The notes beneath the pieces were generated by a model. It was not told the origin of the DNA and ran no database searches. It saw only the letters and a list, made by a program, of their open reading frames with translations. From Hyaloraphidium curvatum (Eukaryota; Monoblepharomycota; Hyaloraphidiomycetes; Hyaloraphidiales; Hyaloraphidiaceae), in assembly GCA_025558095.1 (NCBI GenBank), contig JAIVFI010000029.1, forward strand, positions 248,001 through 312,000: 64,000 nucleotides of DNA. The letters are read 5' to 3'. Below, piece by piece: positions 32,874 to 43,304 of the stretch; position 1 is the first letter of the stretch, and every line of letters starts with the position of its first letter. The translations under genes were made by a program, and so were the position numbers.

Positions 32874-34791
32874 TCATCGGATAGCTGCTTGTTGCCCAGC
32901 TAGATACAAATGCTTAGACGACCGCGGATCAACAACGGACGGTACGCACGATGACTTCTTGATCCCTAGAGCATCGGGCCGTTGAGCTGGCTCCCAGTTG
33001 AGAACACCTGGGCAGCGAGACGGTAAGCAAAGACTGCAGGAGTGCATGGCCACATGTACCTTGTGCAAGCGCAGTGGCAGAAAAGCCGTGGATGCGCTCT
33101 AGTTGCGCAAACAAGGGCTCCAGGGAGCTTGGGCCTGCGGCGGCGTCTTCGGGCAGGATGCCGAGGAGCATATACATCCTGCGCGCGCATTAGCACAGCA
33201 CACGCATTAGGCGACGAGTGCTTACAGCGTAATCCCGCTCGCCCAGATGTCGGCCTTGACGGCGGAGAACCTCGTTCCCACAACGAGAGTCTCGGGAGCC
33301 ATGAAGTGGTACGTGCCACCGTAGCTGCCGGTCAGGAGATCTCCTGCTGCGAACAAGGAGTATTCCTGCATGGGATGGCAAGATCGGTAATCGGTCACCG
33401 TGCCGGCTTTATCCCGAGTGAAAACACACCTCCGCGACCCCAAAGTCTGCGATCTTGAGAACGCCATTTAAAGTGATGAGGAGATTCGGTGGCTTGATGT
33501 CGCGATCTGTGCGGACAGTGAGCGTCACCGGCCATCGAAATCGCTCTGAAACCGACGGGCTATGTGTCGCGAGTGGAGATAATCCAGACCCTCGACAAGT
33601 TGAAGGTAGAAGCTGCGAGGTGAAGAGTTCCAGCAAAGGCGGAGAAGTACGCCGTGCGACCCACTGGTGAGCCAGCTCTACGGGGATGTTCTGGAGCTCG
33701 TCGAGATCAAGAAGATCCTGAACAGAACAGGAGCACAGTTCTTGGACGATGTACCACTTCTGAATGCGGATGGTCTGCGGCGATCCGATCTCCCCGGGAA
33801 CGTCGAGCATGACTGGTGCCTGCTCAATTTCCTCGTACCAATCGAAAAGCGCTGTACCCTCTTTCTCCGTCTCGACTTTGCAGAACACGTCGAGAAGGCG
33901 GACGACATTTCTGTGCCTCAGCTTCCTTATCATCTTGATCTCCCTAGGAAAGGACAAGGCAAGTTACGCAGTGCCCGGCTGGCAGCAGTTCAAAAGAGAC
34001 CTTATCGTGCTGGCCAATGCGTCCGGCATGTGCTTCAGGCGCTGGCGCTTCACGACCTTGACCGCGACCCGTTCGAGCGTCTCGGCGTTGATGCCTTCCT
34101 TGACCTTCCCGAACGACCCTTCCCCAATCTTGTCCCCGAGGACGTACGGGCCCATGACCTTGACAGGCGGTACCTCCATCGTCTCAAGTAGCTGGAGACT
34201 GTCCAGCTTCTGAATAAAGGCCGAGGAATGGCGGTGATGTGCACCCCGCGAAAGGTAGTCCAGGTAGCGTTCTCCCGTGTCCTCCGGAGCCGCCCGTATG
34301 CTGTACGTCGAGGAAAAGTCATTGGCCAGAGGCTGCACTTCCTCGTCGCCGGCAAAGAACGAGAACATTGACGAACGGGGTCCAGCTTCGTCCTTGGAGG
34401 GCGGCCGACCCGTGTCAGGACCTTCGCAGGCAACGCAACGGCACGGTCCTCCAACCGAGATGGACATCGAACCGAGGTCCAAGGAATGCGCAGCGTTGCG
34501 GTTCGTCTCCAGCGCCGTAGACCGACCGCGCCGCACGAGCGACTCCCGCAGCGACAGCGCCCCGCGGAGCCTTCCACCGGAGGCGTGGCGGCGAATCTCC
34601 ACGGCAGCAAATGAGACTCCAAGCGGTCCCTCGGTAGAAACATCGATTTGGCTTCCCAGAGAGCGGAAGGCCAGCTTTCGAGGCCCCGGCGGTAGGAGCG
34701 CTTCCTTGCCGAGAATGCCGCTTCCTTTGTAGCCGACCACGGAAACGCGCTTTCGCACACGGCGGCTGCCCTCGGGCGTGAGCTGGGACAT
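32874..34791 (-). CDS. STK11: LKB1/STK11-like serine/threonine kinase
   Basis: Seven exons (34791..34001, 33943..33665, 33612..33557, 33506..33430, 33365..33226, 33178..33060, 33007..32874) give about 531 residues. LKB1 activates AMPK-family kinases. A long N-terminal extension (about 215 residues, Arg/Ser/Pro-rich) precedes the kinase domain: GEGSFGKVKEG, AVKVVKRQRLKHMP, REIKMIRKLRHRNVVRLLDVF, YLHSRHIAHRDIKPPNLL, KIADFGVAE, YGGTYHFMAPETL, ADIWASGITLY. The GVAE and the YHFMAPE spacing fit LKB1 better than CaMKK. The C-terminus after WEPAQRPDAL is short. An ATG at 34887 is in frame, but it lies only 15 bp from the CNOT11 stop, so I start at 34791. Confidence 0.83.
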
Positions 34792-34902
34792 TGCGGCGGC
34801 TCTCCTGGGCGCTGAGCCAGGCCGAGATTCGGGGGTTGATGGAGACGAGGACGGGCCGGCCCAATCGTCAGCAGTCAAGCATCCCAACGCCCCGAGCCAG
34901 TC

Positions 34903-36186
34903 CTATTGCGATCGGAGCAGCCTGAAAAGCTCGGCTGCTTCTTTCGTGCGTGAATGCTCTAAAGCAAAGGATTCCAGCTCCTCGATCTGCCGCACCGCGA
35001 TGTTACCTCGCCGGACCAAGGACGCTGCGAAAACACTGAGCTACGGGCGGAAAGCGTCAAGATCCGTTCAATGAATGCACTGCGGGGTACTTGCCAGCCT
35101 CGCCAGTCGGTTCTGTTGGACTGGATCGCGCGTCTTCGACGTTTCCTGTATCCAGTTTGTCACGAAGATCGTTAGGAGGTCTGACGGCGGGTCGACGTCG
35201 GCAAACAGCCTGTCAATCAGCTCCATGAGATGCAGCGTGGGCTCGAGCGATGCAACTTGTTGAAGAAACCTGCGACAACGACTGTCAGTCCCAAGAGACA
35301 CCGGAGCGCGTTGAGCGCTTACTCTAGGCCGGCCGTGAACTTCAGAAGCTCCCGTGCAACAAAGACCGCGAGGTCGGGTGACTTTTCCACAAAGCCAGCC
35401 CACTGGTCCGTAGGTGGAGCGAGAATGAGGACCGCACCCGGCACCGCCTCCATCCCTTGGAGCAGTTCCTTTGGCCGCCAGTGAGAAACGCCCGAGCACG
35501 GACCCATCAGGACCGGAACCCACCTTCTCATGAGCATCACTGATCGACGATGATATCGCCAGGGACATCAGACCGCTCATCCTCATGGCGCGTCGCTCGT
35601 TGAAGCAAAGCGTATAGTCCCACTTCAGCCTCTCGGATGAAGGACGACGACGCCCGGAAGGAGGCGTGCGAAAAGCCAGCATCGACGTGCACGGCACGCG
35701 ACACAGGATCGCCTTTGCAAGGTCCAAACACGAGGCTCGATCGGGGGGGGATCGGGGCGCGTTCGCAGAGGCAACGGCGACCTGCTGTTCCGCAAGCTCC
35801 ACCGGGGCCAGACACAACACGAACTGATCCACGAGAGCCGAAGACGTGGAAAAGCTAAGCGTCCTTGACGGCAACAGGGCGCCGTCCTCTGTCCGCACCG
35901 GCGCAGCGTCCGAGTGTCGGCGTGACGTGTCATTCCCAAATAGGTCAACACTCAGAGCCTCCAGGACGCCCAGCAGCCATGTTTCCAAATCCGATGCTGG
36001 CAGAAGAGCTCGGCTTTCGTCCATGACCAGCAGCAAGGCGCAGGTTGCCGCGAAGAGACGCTCCGGTGGGAACGTCGACCGAAAGTCGGACGCGCAGAGC
36101 TCCGGAGGAAGGCCGGACGCGCGTTCGAGCCAGTCATAGAGCAAATCCACCTCGTCGCCAGACAGAACCGAGCGCTTCCTCGGCAT
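34903..36186 (-). CDS. CNOT11: CCR4-NOT complex subunit 11 (CNOT11)
   Basis: Four exons (36186..35524, 35468..35324 extended to 35323, 35269..35095, 35040..34903) give 373 residues. CNOT11 with CNOT10 forms a module on CNOT1 in the cytoplasmic mRNA deadenylase. The C-terminal region matches the family: FVEKSPDLAVFVARELLKF, then SLEPTLHLMELIDRLF, NWIQETSKTRDPVQQNRLARL, and LESFALEHSRTKEAAELFRL at the end. The last intron is a GC-AG intron with a perfect GCAAGT donor at 35094; using it recovers the whole conserved C-terminus, whereas reading through gives an early stop. The N-terminal half is more divergent. Same strand as the downstream LKB1-like gene, about 110 bp apart. Confidence 0.83.
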
Positions 36187-36273
36187 CGGCCCTACGACGA
36201 TGATAAACGCGCGCGGCCGAACCGGATCTCGATCGAATCAACAGAGCGACGCGGACAAACAGCCACAGACAAC

Positions 36274-37582
36274 ATGTCTGCCTCGGTCCACCTGGGCTTC
36301 CTGAGCCCCGCAGAGGACCTGCAGGCCAACATCAATGATTTTCCGAGCAAAGTCGGGGGCCGCCCCGTGGGTTTCACTACCCTCCGCCGGTTCCGCGAGT
36401 TTGGGTCTCACGCCGGATTCGGGACAGATATGGCTCAATCCGAACCCCATGCCGGCCGAGAATGTGGTTTGCGGCGTGTGCGGGAAGCCGCAGGTGCTGC
36501 TGCTCCAAGTGGGACCGGCCTTCCGGGGGTCCGGGGCACACTTTTGACCTTGTCGCCCTCGCTGCTCCAGATCTACACTCCGGAGGACGATCCGCCAGAG
36601 GCCTATCACAGGGTCGTCTACGTTTTCTGCTGCAAGAACGGGAAATGTCACAAGGTTGAATGGAAGAAGAGGTTGGTCCGTCTCGAGTCGAAGGCAGGCG
36701 GGCCTCCAACCACCGTGCCGCAGCATGAGCGTCTTCCGGTCACAGCTGCCGCGCGATAACCCCTACTACCCCCCACCTCGCGACGACGCGGATGAGGACG
36801 CAATGGACACAGACGGAACCCCCGCTGCCGCTTTGCCGGACCTTCCCGCCTACCGGACATGTGCCGTCTGCGGCCTCGCCGGCACCAAATCCTGCGGCGC
36901 CTGCCGCGCGGCGCACTACTGCGGACGCGACCACCAGGCGGTGCACTGGTCGCAGGGCCGGCACAAGCAGCTCTGCGGGGTCGCGCAGCCCGCGGAGGAG
37001 GAGAAGGAGAGGGACGCTCGCTTCCTGCGCTCGTGCCTGTTCCCGGAGCACGAGCTCATATCTGAGGACGAACCCGACACGGATGCCGGCGCGGCCGATG
37101 CGGAGCTGGCGCAGTCCGAGGACCTCGTCAAGCTCGCCGAGGACATGGACGGATGGCCGGCCGAGGAAGAGGCCGAGGACTCGGAGGTCGGCGTGGACAA
37201 GGCCTTTCTCAAGTTCCAGAAGCGGATATCGAGGGAGCCGGAGCAGGTGCTGCGCTACACCAGGGTTTCGTACGATTCGGACGCCCAGGACCCGCAACCG
37301 CTCTGGGCGAGCGAACAGGACCGGCCGGACCCGGACACGGACATTGGGCCGTGCCCATCGTGCGGCGCCAGGCGGACATTCGAGCTGCAGGTCATGCCGC
37401 AGCTGCTCAACTCGCTGGGAATCGTGCATGCAGATCCAGACGCGCTGGATTGGGGCACGTTACTGGTCTATTCCTGCGAGGCGAACTGCACACCGCGGGA
37501 GGGGTTCTACCATCGCGAAACCATATGGAGGCAGATGTTTGCCGACCAGGGCATACAGCTGCGCGCGCCGGGACGCGAATAA
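36274..37582 (+). CDS. PDCD2: PDCD2/Tsr4-like protein with MYND zinc finger
   Basis: Exons 36274..36366, 36428..36508, 36571..36671 and 36724..37582 give 377 residues. PDCD2/Tsr4 is the dedicated chaperone of ribosomal protein uS5 (Rps2) and so feeds 40S assembly. The start LGFLSPAEDL and splice-created VGGRPIWLNPNPMP then CGVCGKP are the TYPP-domain hallmarks. VFRSQLPRDNPYYPPP follows. A MYND finger CAVC-x(7)-CGACRAAHYCGRDHQAVHW ends KQLC (residues about 137-175). After an acidic linker the PDCD2_C domain has VLRYTRV, GPCPSCGARRTFELQVMPQL and DWGTLLVYSCEANC. It ends 29 bp from the convergent Hut1 stop. Confidence 0.92.
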
Positions 37583-37611
37583 AGAGGTCGCAGAGGGCCG
37601 AAGCCCGGCCG

Positions 37612-38878
37612 TCAGCGCGACTTGAAGCCGTTTTCCAGCTGCTGCGGGCTGGTGTTGTTGCGCGAGATGACACGCTGGCCACGCCGCGCCGGGGTCCCGT
37701 TGCCCGTTTCCGGACCGAACTGGCCCCTCGATGTCCGCTGCTCCGAACCGGAGGCATGCCCGTCGCCATCCTCGGATTTCTCCTTCGTCTTGATCCCCAG
37801 GATCCTGGCACCTCCCAAATGCTTGAGCAGGTCCTCCAGGCAGACGCCCACAAACACGATCGCCACGCCCGCCCACTGGCCGAACGACAGCACGTGCCCG
37901 AACATCACGACGCTGAGGATAATGCTCAGCATCTTGCGGGTCACGGTGATGGTGACGAGCACCAGGCTCCCGAACGTTTGGAGCGTGTAGAAGATAAAGA
38001 CCTGACCGAGCGCCCCGCACACGGAAAAGAGCGCAATGTCCAGCCACACGGCCGGGTGGTCCGTGCAAAAGGCGAGGGCGCCAGAGAGCTCCCGCGTGAA
38101 CGGGTTGGAAAGGACGAGGTACGCGGCCATGAGCGTCGCGGAGCACACGTTCATAAAGAACATCATCTGCTGGCCCGTGACCTTGTGGTGGGTGAAAATG
38201 CGGTCCTGGGTCGAGTTGGTCACGCCGTCGATGACCAGGTTGGCCGTCAGCAGCAGCAATCCAAACAGGCTCGAGAGCAGCGTCCGCGGGGCGTCGCCGG
38301 GGCGGCCACCGCCGTGCCCGCCCTTGCCCTTCTTGTGCGGGTCCATGAGCATGAACACCGAGACGCCGAAGGTGATGAGGCCCACGGCCAGATACTTGGA
38401 GAGGGGGAAGCGCTTCCGGTAGAGGACCCAGCCCATGACCATCACGGGCACCAGCTGTTTCCGCGGGTCAGCGGACGCGGGGGAGCGGAAGTGGCTGCCG
38501 GCCCACCTTGCACGACTTGCCCAGGATCATCGTCGGGTAGTCGATGTAGCGCAGGGAGGCGTAGCCAAACGGCGACGCGATCGAGTTGAGGAAGGCGACG
38601 GAAAAGAACTTTGCCACGAGGTCCGGCTGCGGCCGCGATATGGTGAGGCCCTGCACCCGCATGTACAGCCAGGCGACGACGGCGGCGGCCACGGCCTGGC
38701 ACAGGTTGAGGAAAATGAACTGCTTGAAGTAGCGCGGCGGGGCGTCCGGGTCGTGTGGATCCGTGTACGGGGTCGTCGAGACCCGCTCCTGCAGGAGGCC
38801 CCACGTCAGGAACGTGGCGTAGACGCCCGCTCCGCAGACGAGGAGCTGGAGCGTCCCAGGGGGCGACGCGTGCGCCAT
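37612..38878 (-). CDS. HUT1: UDP-galactose/nucleotide-sugar transporter Hut1 (SLC35B1 type)
   Basis: Exons 38878..38507 and 38454..37612 (52-nt intron) give 404 residues. Hut1/SLC35B1 proteins are multi-span ER membrane carriers implicated in UDP-galactose and ATP/ADP exchange. About ten hydrophobic helices are visible. The signature YPTMILGKSCKLVPVMVMG is made at the splice junction, and ANLVIDGVTNSTQDRIF follows, both typical. Extra Lys/Gly/His-rich loop residues (KKGKGGHGGG) precede it. The C-terminal 70 residues are hydrophilic and lack the usual dilysine ER signal. Confidence 0.92.
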
Positions 38879-39117
38879 TTGTGCCAGAGTGGGACGGAAG
38901 GGCGGAAGGAAGTGGGGGTGGAGGGGGGGGAGGGGGCGGCAGGGAGGGACTATCCGAGGCCCCAACAAAAGAAAGAAGGCACGCCGCTAGCACGCAGCGG
39001 CCGTCATTTTCACTACTGCGGCGGCGGCGCCGAGGCAAGTTGACTGTGGGGTGGGCTCTCGTCCGTCCTTGCGGTTTCCCATCACAAGTAACGGTCCCCT
39101 CCATTCCACACGCGTCA

Positions 39118-41896
39118 ATGGAACCGGACGAGTCCGACGGCGGTGGACCCGGGCCTTTGTCGAGCCCGGGAGGCCGCGCTGTGCGGCGCGAGGGCGCGTC
39201 TCCGTACCGCCGGGATGCGCGTCCGCGGCCGGGCAAGAAGCAGAAGACGGACGTGTCGCCGACTTCGCGGGGCATCCTCGCCGCGATTGGCGGCCGCATG
39301 GCGGCCTTCTTGGGCATGACGCCTAAGAAGGCCCCGACGGACGACGAGGAGCCCGTGGAGCTCGCCGGCGCGGAGGACGCGGATGCGCCCGACGCGTCGC
39401 ACCGCGAACCGCCGCGGCCGGAGCTGCCCAGACCCGAGCTGGCCGCGTTCAGGGCGGCGCAGACCGCGCAGAACACGCAGCCGGCATTCGGCGCGCTGTC
39501 GGGCCCCGCGTTCGCCACGCCGTCGGGCCCCGCGTTCGCCTCGCAGCCCGGCTTCGCCGCCAAGGCCCCGCCCACGTTCGGCTCCTCCTCGTTCGCCGGC
39601 CCCGTCGCATCGGGCTCGGGCCCGTTTTCCGCGTCGGTCGCTGCGGCACCAAAGCAGGCGCCCGCGCCCTCGGACGACTGGGGATTCAACGCTCGGCCGG
39701 AAGCCGTCCCCAACCGCGGCTTCGGCACGCCGGCACGCACCCCGCAACTGCAGCCGCCGCCGCAGCTGTATGGCGTGACCCCTGCGAACCCCGCCGCGCA
39801 GAATCCAGAGTATACGGCCGCAATTGAGAGGCACAAACGCGCGGCCGCGCGCACTAAGGACATCCTCGAGGTGACCGAACGGGAGGGGCGCGTCGCGACG
39901 CCGGAAGAGATGGCCGAACTGCAGCAGCTGGCGAAAATCAAGGCTCCCAGTAAGAGTGCCACCGTTCATGCCGCCCAACCGGTCGCTGACGGTGCCGATC
40001 GCCGAAGACGAAGCAGATTTCCGCTCTCCCGCTCCCGGCTCCCCGTTCAAGTTCATCGCGCCTCCGACCCCCAAGCTGTTTACGCCCGTTCGGACCGGAG
40101 TGGCGGCGAGCCCGAACGTCGCACGGAGCGACAAGCGTGACGGGGCCGCGTCGGCCGTGCGCCGGCGCCAGGACCTCCGCTACTACGGAGTGGGATTCAG
40201 CCACCGCAACACCCCGCGGCGCAGGCCCACGTCGAACCTCGCGGGCCCAAGCGTCACCGCGGGTCGCACGCAGAGCTCCCTGTTCGAGAGTATGGACATC
40301 CAGGCGAACGAGCCCGTGGACTTTGGAACCGGTGCGGCTGCGGATCGCCTGCTCGAGGGCCCGCCGGCCCCGCAGCTTCCTGCAATCGCGAACGCCGCCG
40401 CGTCGGCTGCATCCGAGGATGTCTCGATGGCGATCGACGTGAGACGGACGCCTACCGCCTCGCGCCGTCCCAGCCTGTCCTCGCCGCTCAGCTCGGCCGC
40501 GCAGATCATACAACGGGTCATCGAGGAAACGAGTCCCCCGGCTAAGCTGGGTGCGCTGCCCGGACCAGCCTCCCGGAGCTTGGCGCCGAATCCGTTCATG
40601 CTCACCGAGAACGACGGCCCGCTCCCGCCGCCCTCGGCGCCTGCCAAGGTTCCTCCCGCGCCGGTGCGCGACCTCGGCGGGCTTAAGCATGCCTTTGCCG
40701 CCACCCAGCCGTCTGGAGCTGTGCCGGTGCCGGCGCCGCCGAAACCGGCACCGACCTTCAACTTTGCTGCCCCGCAAGCCCCCGCGGCAAAGCCGGCGGA
40801 CACGCCGAAGGCGGCGGCCAAGCCTCCCGCTTTTGTTGCCCCCGCTGCTCCCTCGGATGGACTTGCCACGCCTGCCAAAGGGGGCTTCACCTTCGGCACC
40901 CCCGCAAACGGGATCGCCGCGTCCGCGCAGCCCAAGCAGATCAAGCCGCCGGCAGAGACGAAGCCTTCGGAACCCTCCAACGGGGACGCCATGATAGTCG
41001 AACCAGCACCTTCCGTTTCTTCACGGCTTCCGAGCACAACCGCACCCGCGGAGCGACGGCCTGAGGGAGGCTTCACCTCGATGCCCAACGGGTTCGGGGC
41101 CGCAAAGGAGAACGTGGCGACCAGTGAGAACGGAACCACGCCCCTCGATCCTCTGGCCGCTGCCAAGTCCAAGGTTGGTCGATCCCACGACAGCCGGACG
41201 AGCGGGATGACTGATGCGCTGGGAAAGGCCAAGTCGTCTTCCGCTACTCCGCCTGCCTCCGCCTCGGCATTCGCATTCCAACCGCTTCCCAAACGGCCGC
41301 CGTCCCGGGACGAGGATCTGGAAAGGATCGCCAAGCGCGTGAGGAGCTCGACCAACCTCCCTTCTTTCGAGTTCAGGTCGCAGAACGGCAATCAGGGCGT
41401 CCAGGGCGGTCAGGGCGGTCAGGGCGGTGTAACCCAGGCCCCGACTTCGGGGTTCAACTGGGGAGCTGCCGGTATGCAGAAGCCCGCCGCGGCGGGATGG
41501 ACTTGCTCAGTTTGCATGGTCAACAATCCCGACTCCGCGCCGAAATGCCAGGCATGCGAGAACGACAAGCCGGGCGCGGCCAAGGCGACGGGGGGGACGG
41601 TTCCGGCGACTTTCGATTTCAAGGCGGCAGGGATGCAGCCGATCGTGCAGCAAGGCTGGAAGTGCCCGACGTGCATGGTCAGCAACGCGGATTCGGCAGC
41701 AAAGTGCCTCTCCTGCGAAACGGACAAACCACGGACGGCGGCTCCGACGGGGGCAGCGGCGCCAAAGGCGGCGTTTGACTTTGCCGCGGCCGGCATGAAG
41801 CCGCAGGCGCAGGCCGGATGGACATGCAACGTGTGTATGGTTCCCAACTCGGCGACGGCCTCGAAGTGCGCTGCTTGCGAAGCCAGCAGACCTTGA
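39118..41896 (+). CDS. Nup153-like nucleoporin with three RanBP2-type zinc fingers
   Basis: Exons 39118..39949 and 40017..41896 (67-nt intron with CGCTGACGG branch) give 903 residues. The protein is largely disordered and Ala/Pro/Ser-rich with scattered FG/GFG and SPFKF-type motifs. Three RanBP2 zinc fingers lie at the C-terminus (residues about 770, 823 and 877), each W-x-C-x2-C-x10-C-x2-C. Each is preceded by a near-identical F-x-F/W-x-A-A-G-M leader, so the unit of about 54 residues is tandemly repeated. In Nup153 such fingers bind Ran-GDP and COPI. The whole architecture suggests a nuclear-basket nucleoporin, though in animals the fingers are central rather than C-terminal. Confidence 0.75.
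41455..41890 (+). repeat. Three tandem zinc-finger repeat units inside the Nup153-like gene
   Basis: Units begin near 41455, 41614 and 41776, with a period of about 160 bp. Each encodes a leader ending AAGM and a finger starting W-x-C. The Cys spacing is identical in all three, implying recent duplication or strong constraint. Confidence 0.8.
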
Positions 41897-42008
41897 CTGA
41901 CAACTGTACATGACATTGTCTCTAAGATGACCGGCGGGCGACTGTAGTTTTTCCCTGTGCAGACCTCGACCCCGACCCAGAGCAAGTACGGCCAACCCTC
42001 CACACATT

Positions 42009-43188
42009 TCACGCGTGTGCCGCCGACACGCCGCCGTTTAGCGATCCCGACCTTTTTCGCTGCAGCGAACTGGACCGCCGGCTGCTGCCGATCCCCCCGC
42101 TCGCAGTCCTGCTCATCGACGTAGGCGAGTCCACCGCGTCCACAGGCGACACCGCCATTATTTGGCGGATCCGCTCCTCGCGCCAAAACTCCGCGTCCTT
42201 CTCGTTCCAAGGACCCAGGCCGCTGTGCTCGCAGCCTCCCGGGCACACGCACTTGCCCCCGAGGGCCTGCGGGAGGTGCTTCTCGTCGATGTTTTCCAGG
42301 AGCGTGGGCTGATATCTCGACCTGGCGGGAACGGGTCAGGCATGAAGATGGAAGAGAGTCCGTCGAGCCTACCCGAGGATCTGGATCTTTTGCACCGTCG
42401 CCTCGTCCAGAAAGAGCTTCACCACGCTCCAAACAGAGGTGAACAGCATCGGCGCGTTGATGATGTACATCCGCCCGAGCGTCTCCGGGTAGTAGTCCTG
42501 CGCCACGGCGCTGATGTGCTTGACGAAGCTGGACACGGAGGGGAACTGGGTGATGGCCACGCCCTTGAGGTCGATGATGGTGCACGACTGCTCGATGTGG
42601 CGGTGCGCCTTCCACGAGCAGGCCACGAACCGCTCCTTGAGCGTCTTTTCGTACTCGACGACGTGGTTTTTCATGAACCGCTCCTCCGTCGTCAGCTTGA
42701 AGATGGAGCGGATGTCGAGCTTGCCGAGGTGCTCGACGTAGACTGGCCGTCCCGCCTTGTCCGTCGAATGGTAGTAGCGCGGGTAAATCTTGTCAATCTC
42801 GGGCCGCTCGGCAAACACAAAGGTCTTTGTGAGCTCGTCCACGCCAAAGTCGTGCCTGGCGGCCGGGGAACCGGCGAAGCGGTGAGCGGTGAGCTGGCCC
42901 GGGCGGAACCGGGTCCCACCTCCACTTGAGGTAGTTGGAGAACATGAACTTCGTCTTGGGCACATCGAAGCGGCGCGCCCGCAGGAAGCGCAGCAGGGTG
43001 TACTCGTCGTGCTCGATCGGGTCGTAAACCCCCTCGGCTTTGAGCTCCGACCGGAACTGGTCGAGGGCCTGCTGCTGCTCCGGCGTGAGGTGGCCCAGCC
43101 GCCCGGCCGTCGGCATCGGTGCCAAGTCCAAGCTGGCCCGTGAACGCGAGGTTCCCGAGCGCTGCATCGAGGGCTTCGTAGTAGCCAT
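42009..43188 (-). CDS. SEC14: Sec14-like phosphatidylinositol transfer protein (CRAL-TRIO)
   Basis: Exons 43188..42920, 42855..42373 and 42321..42009 give 354 residues. Sec14 exchanges PI and PC and links lipid metabolism to Golgi vesicle formation. The CRAL-TRIO N domain is visible (LTPEQQQALDQFRSEL, DEYTLLRFLRARRFDV). The lipid-binding domain has GRPVYVEHLGKLDI, CTIIDLKGVAITQF, YYPETLGRMYIINAPMLF and, across splices, IQILGSRYQPTLLENID. LPQALGGKCVCPGGC matches the Sec14 end of domain. A Ser/Arg-rich tail of about 45 residues follows. Every splice restores a conserved stretch. Confidence 0.93.
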
Positions 43189-43304
43189 GGCTTTTGTGTG
43201 TGCTGGGCCCTTGTTGCCTCAAACGCGCGCCCGCGTTGGCCGTGCACCCTGCCTGCCACGCGAAACAAGAAGCTGGCGTGGTGCTTCCCACGCGCATCGA
43301 CGCG

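Noticed and set aside
38442-39962. 506-codon minus-strand frame
   Set aside because: Overlaps the nucleoporin exon antisense and extends through the Hut1 promoter; low-complexity Gly/Ala/Ser content and no conserved motif.
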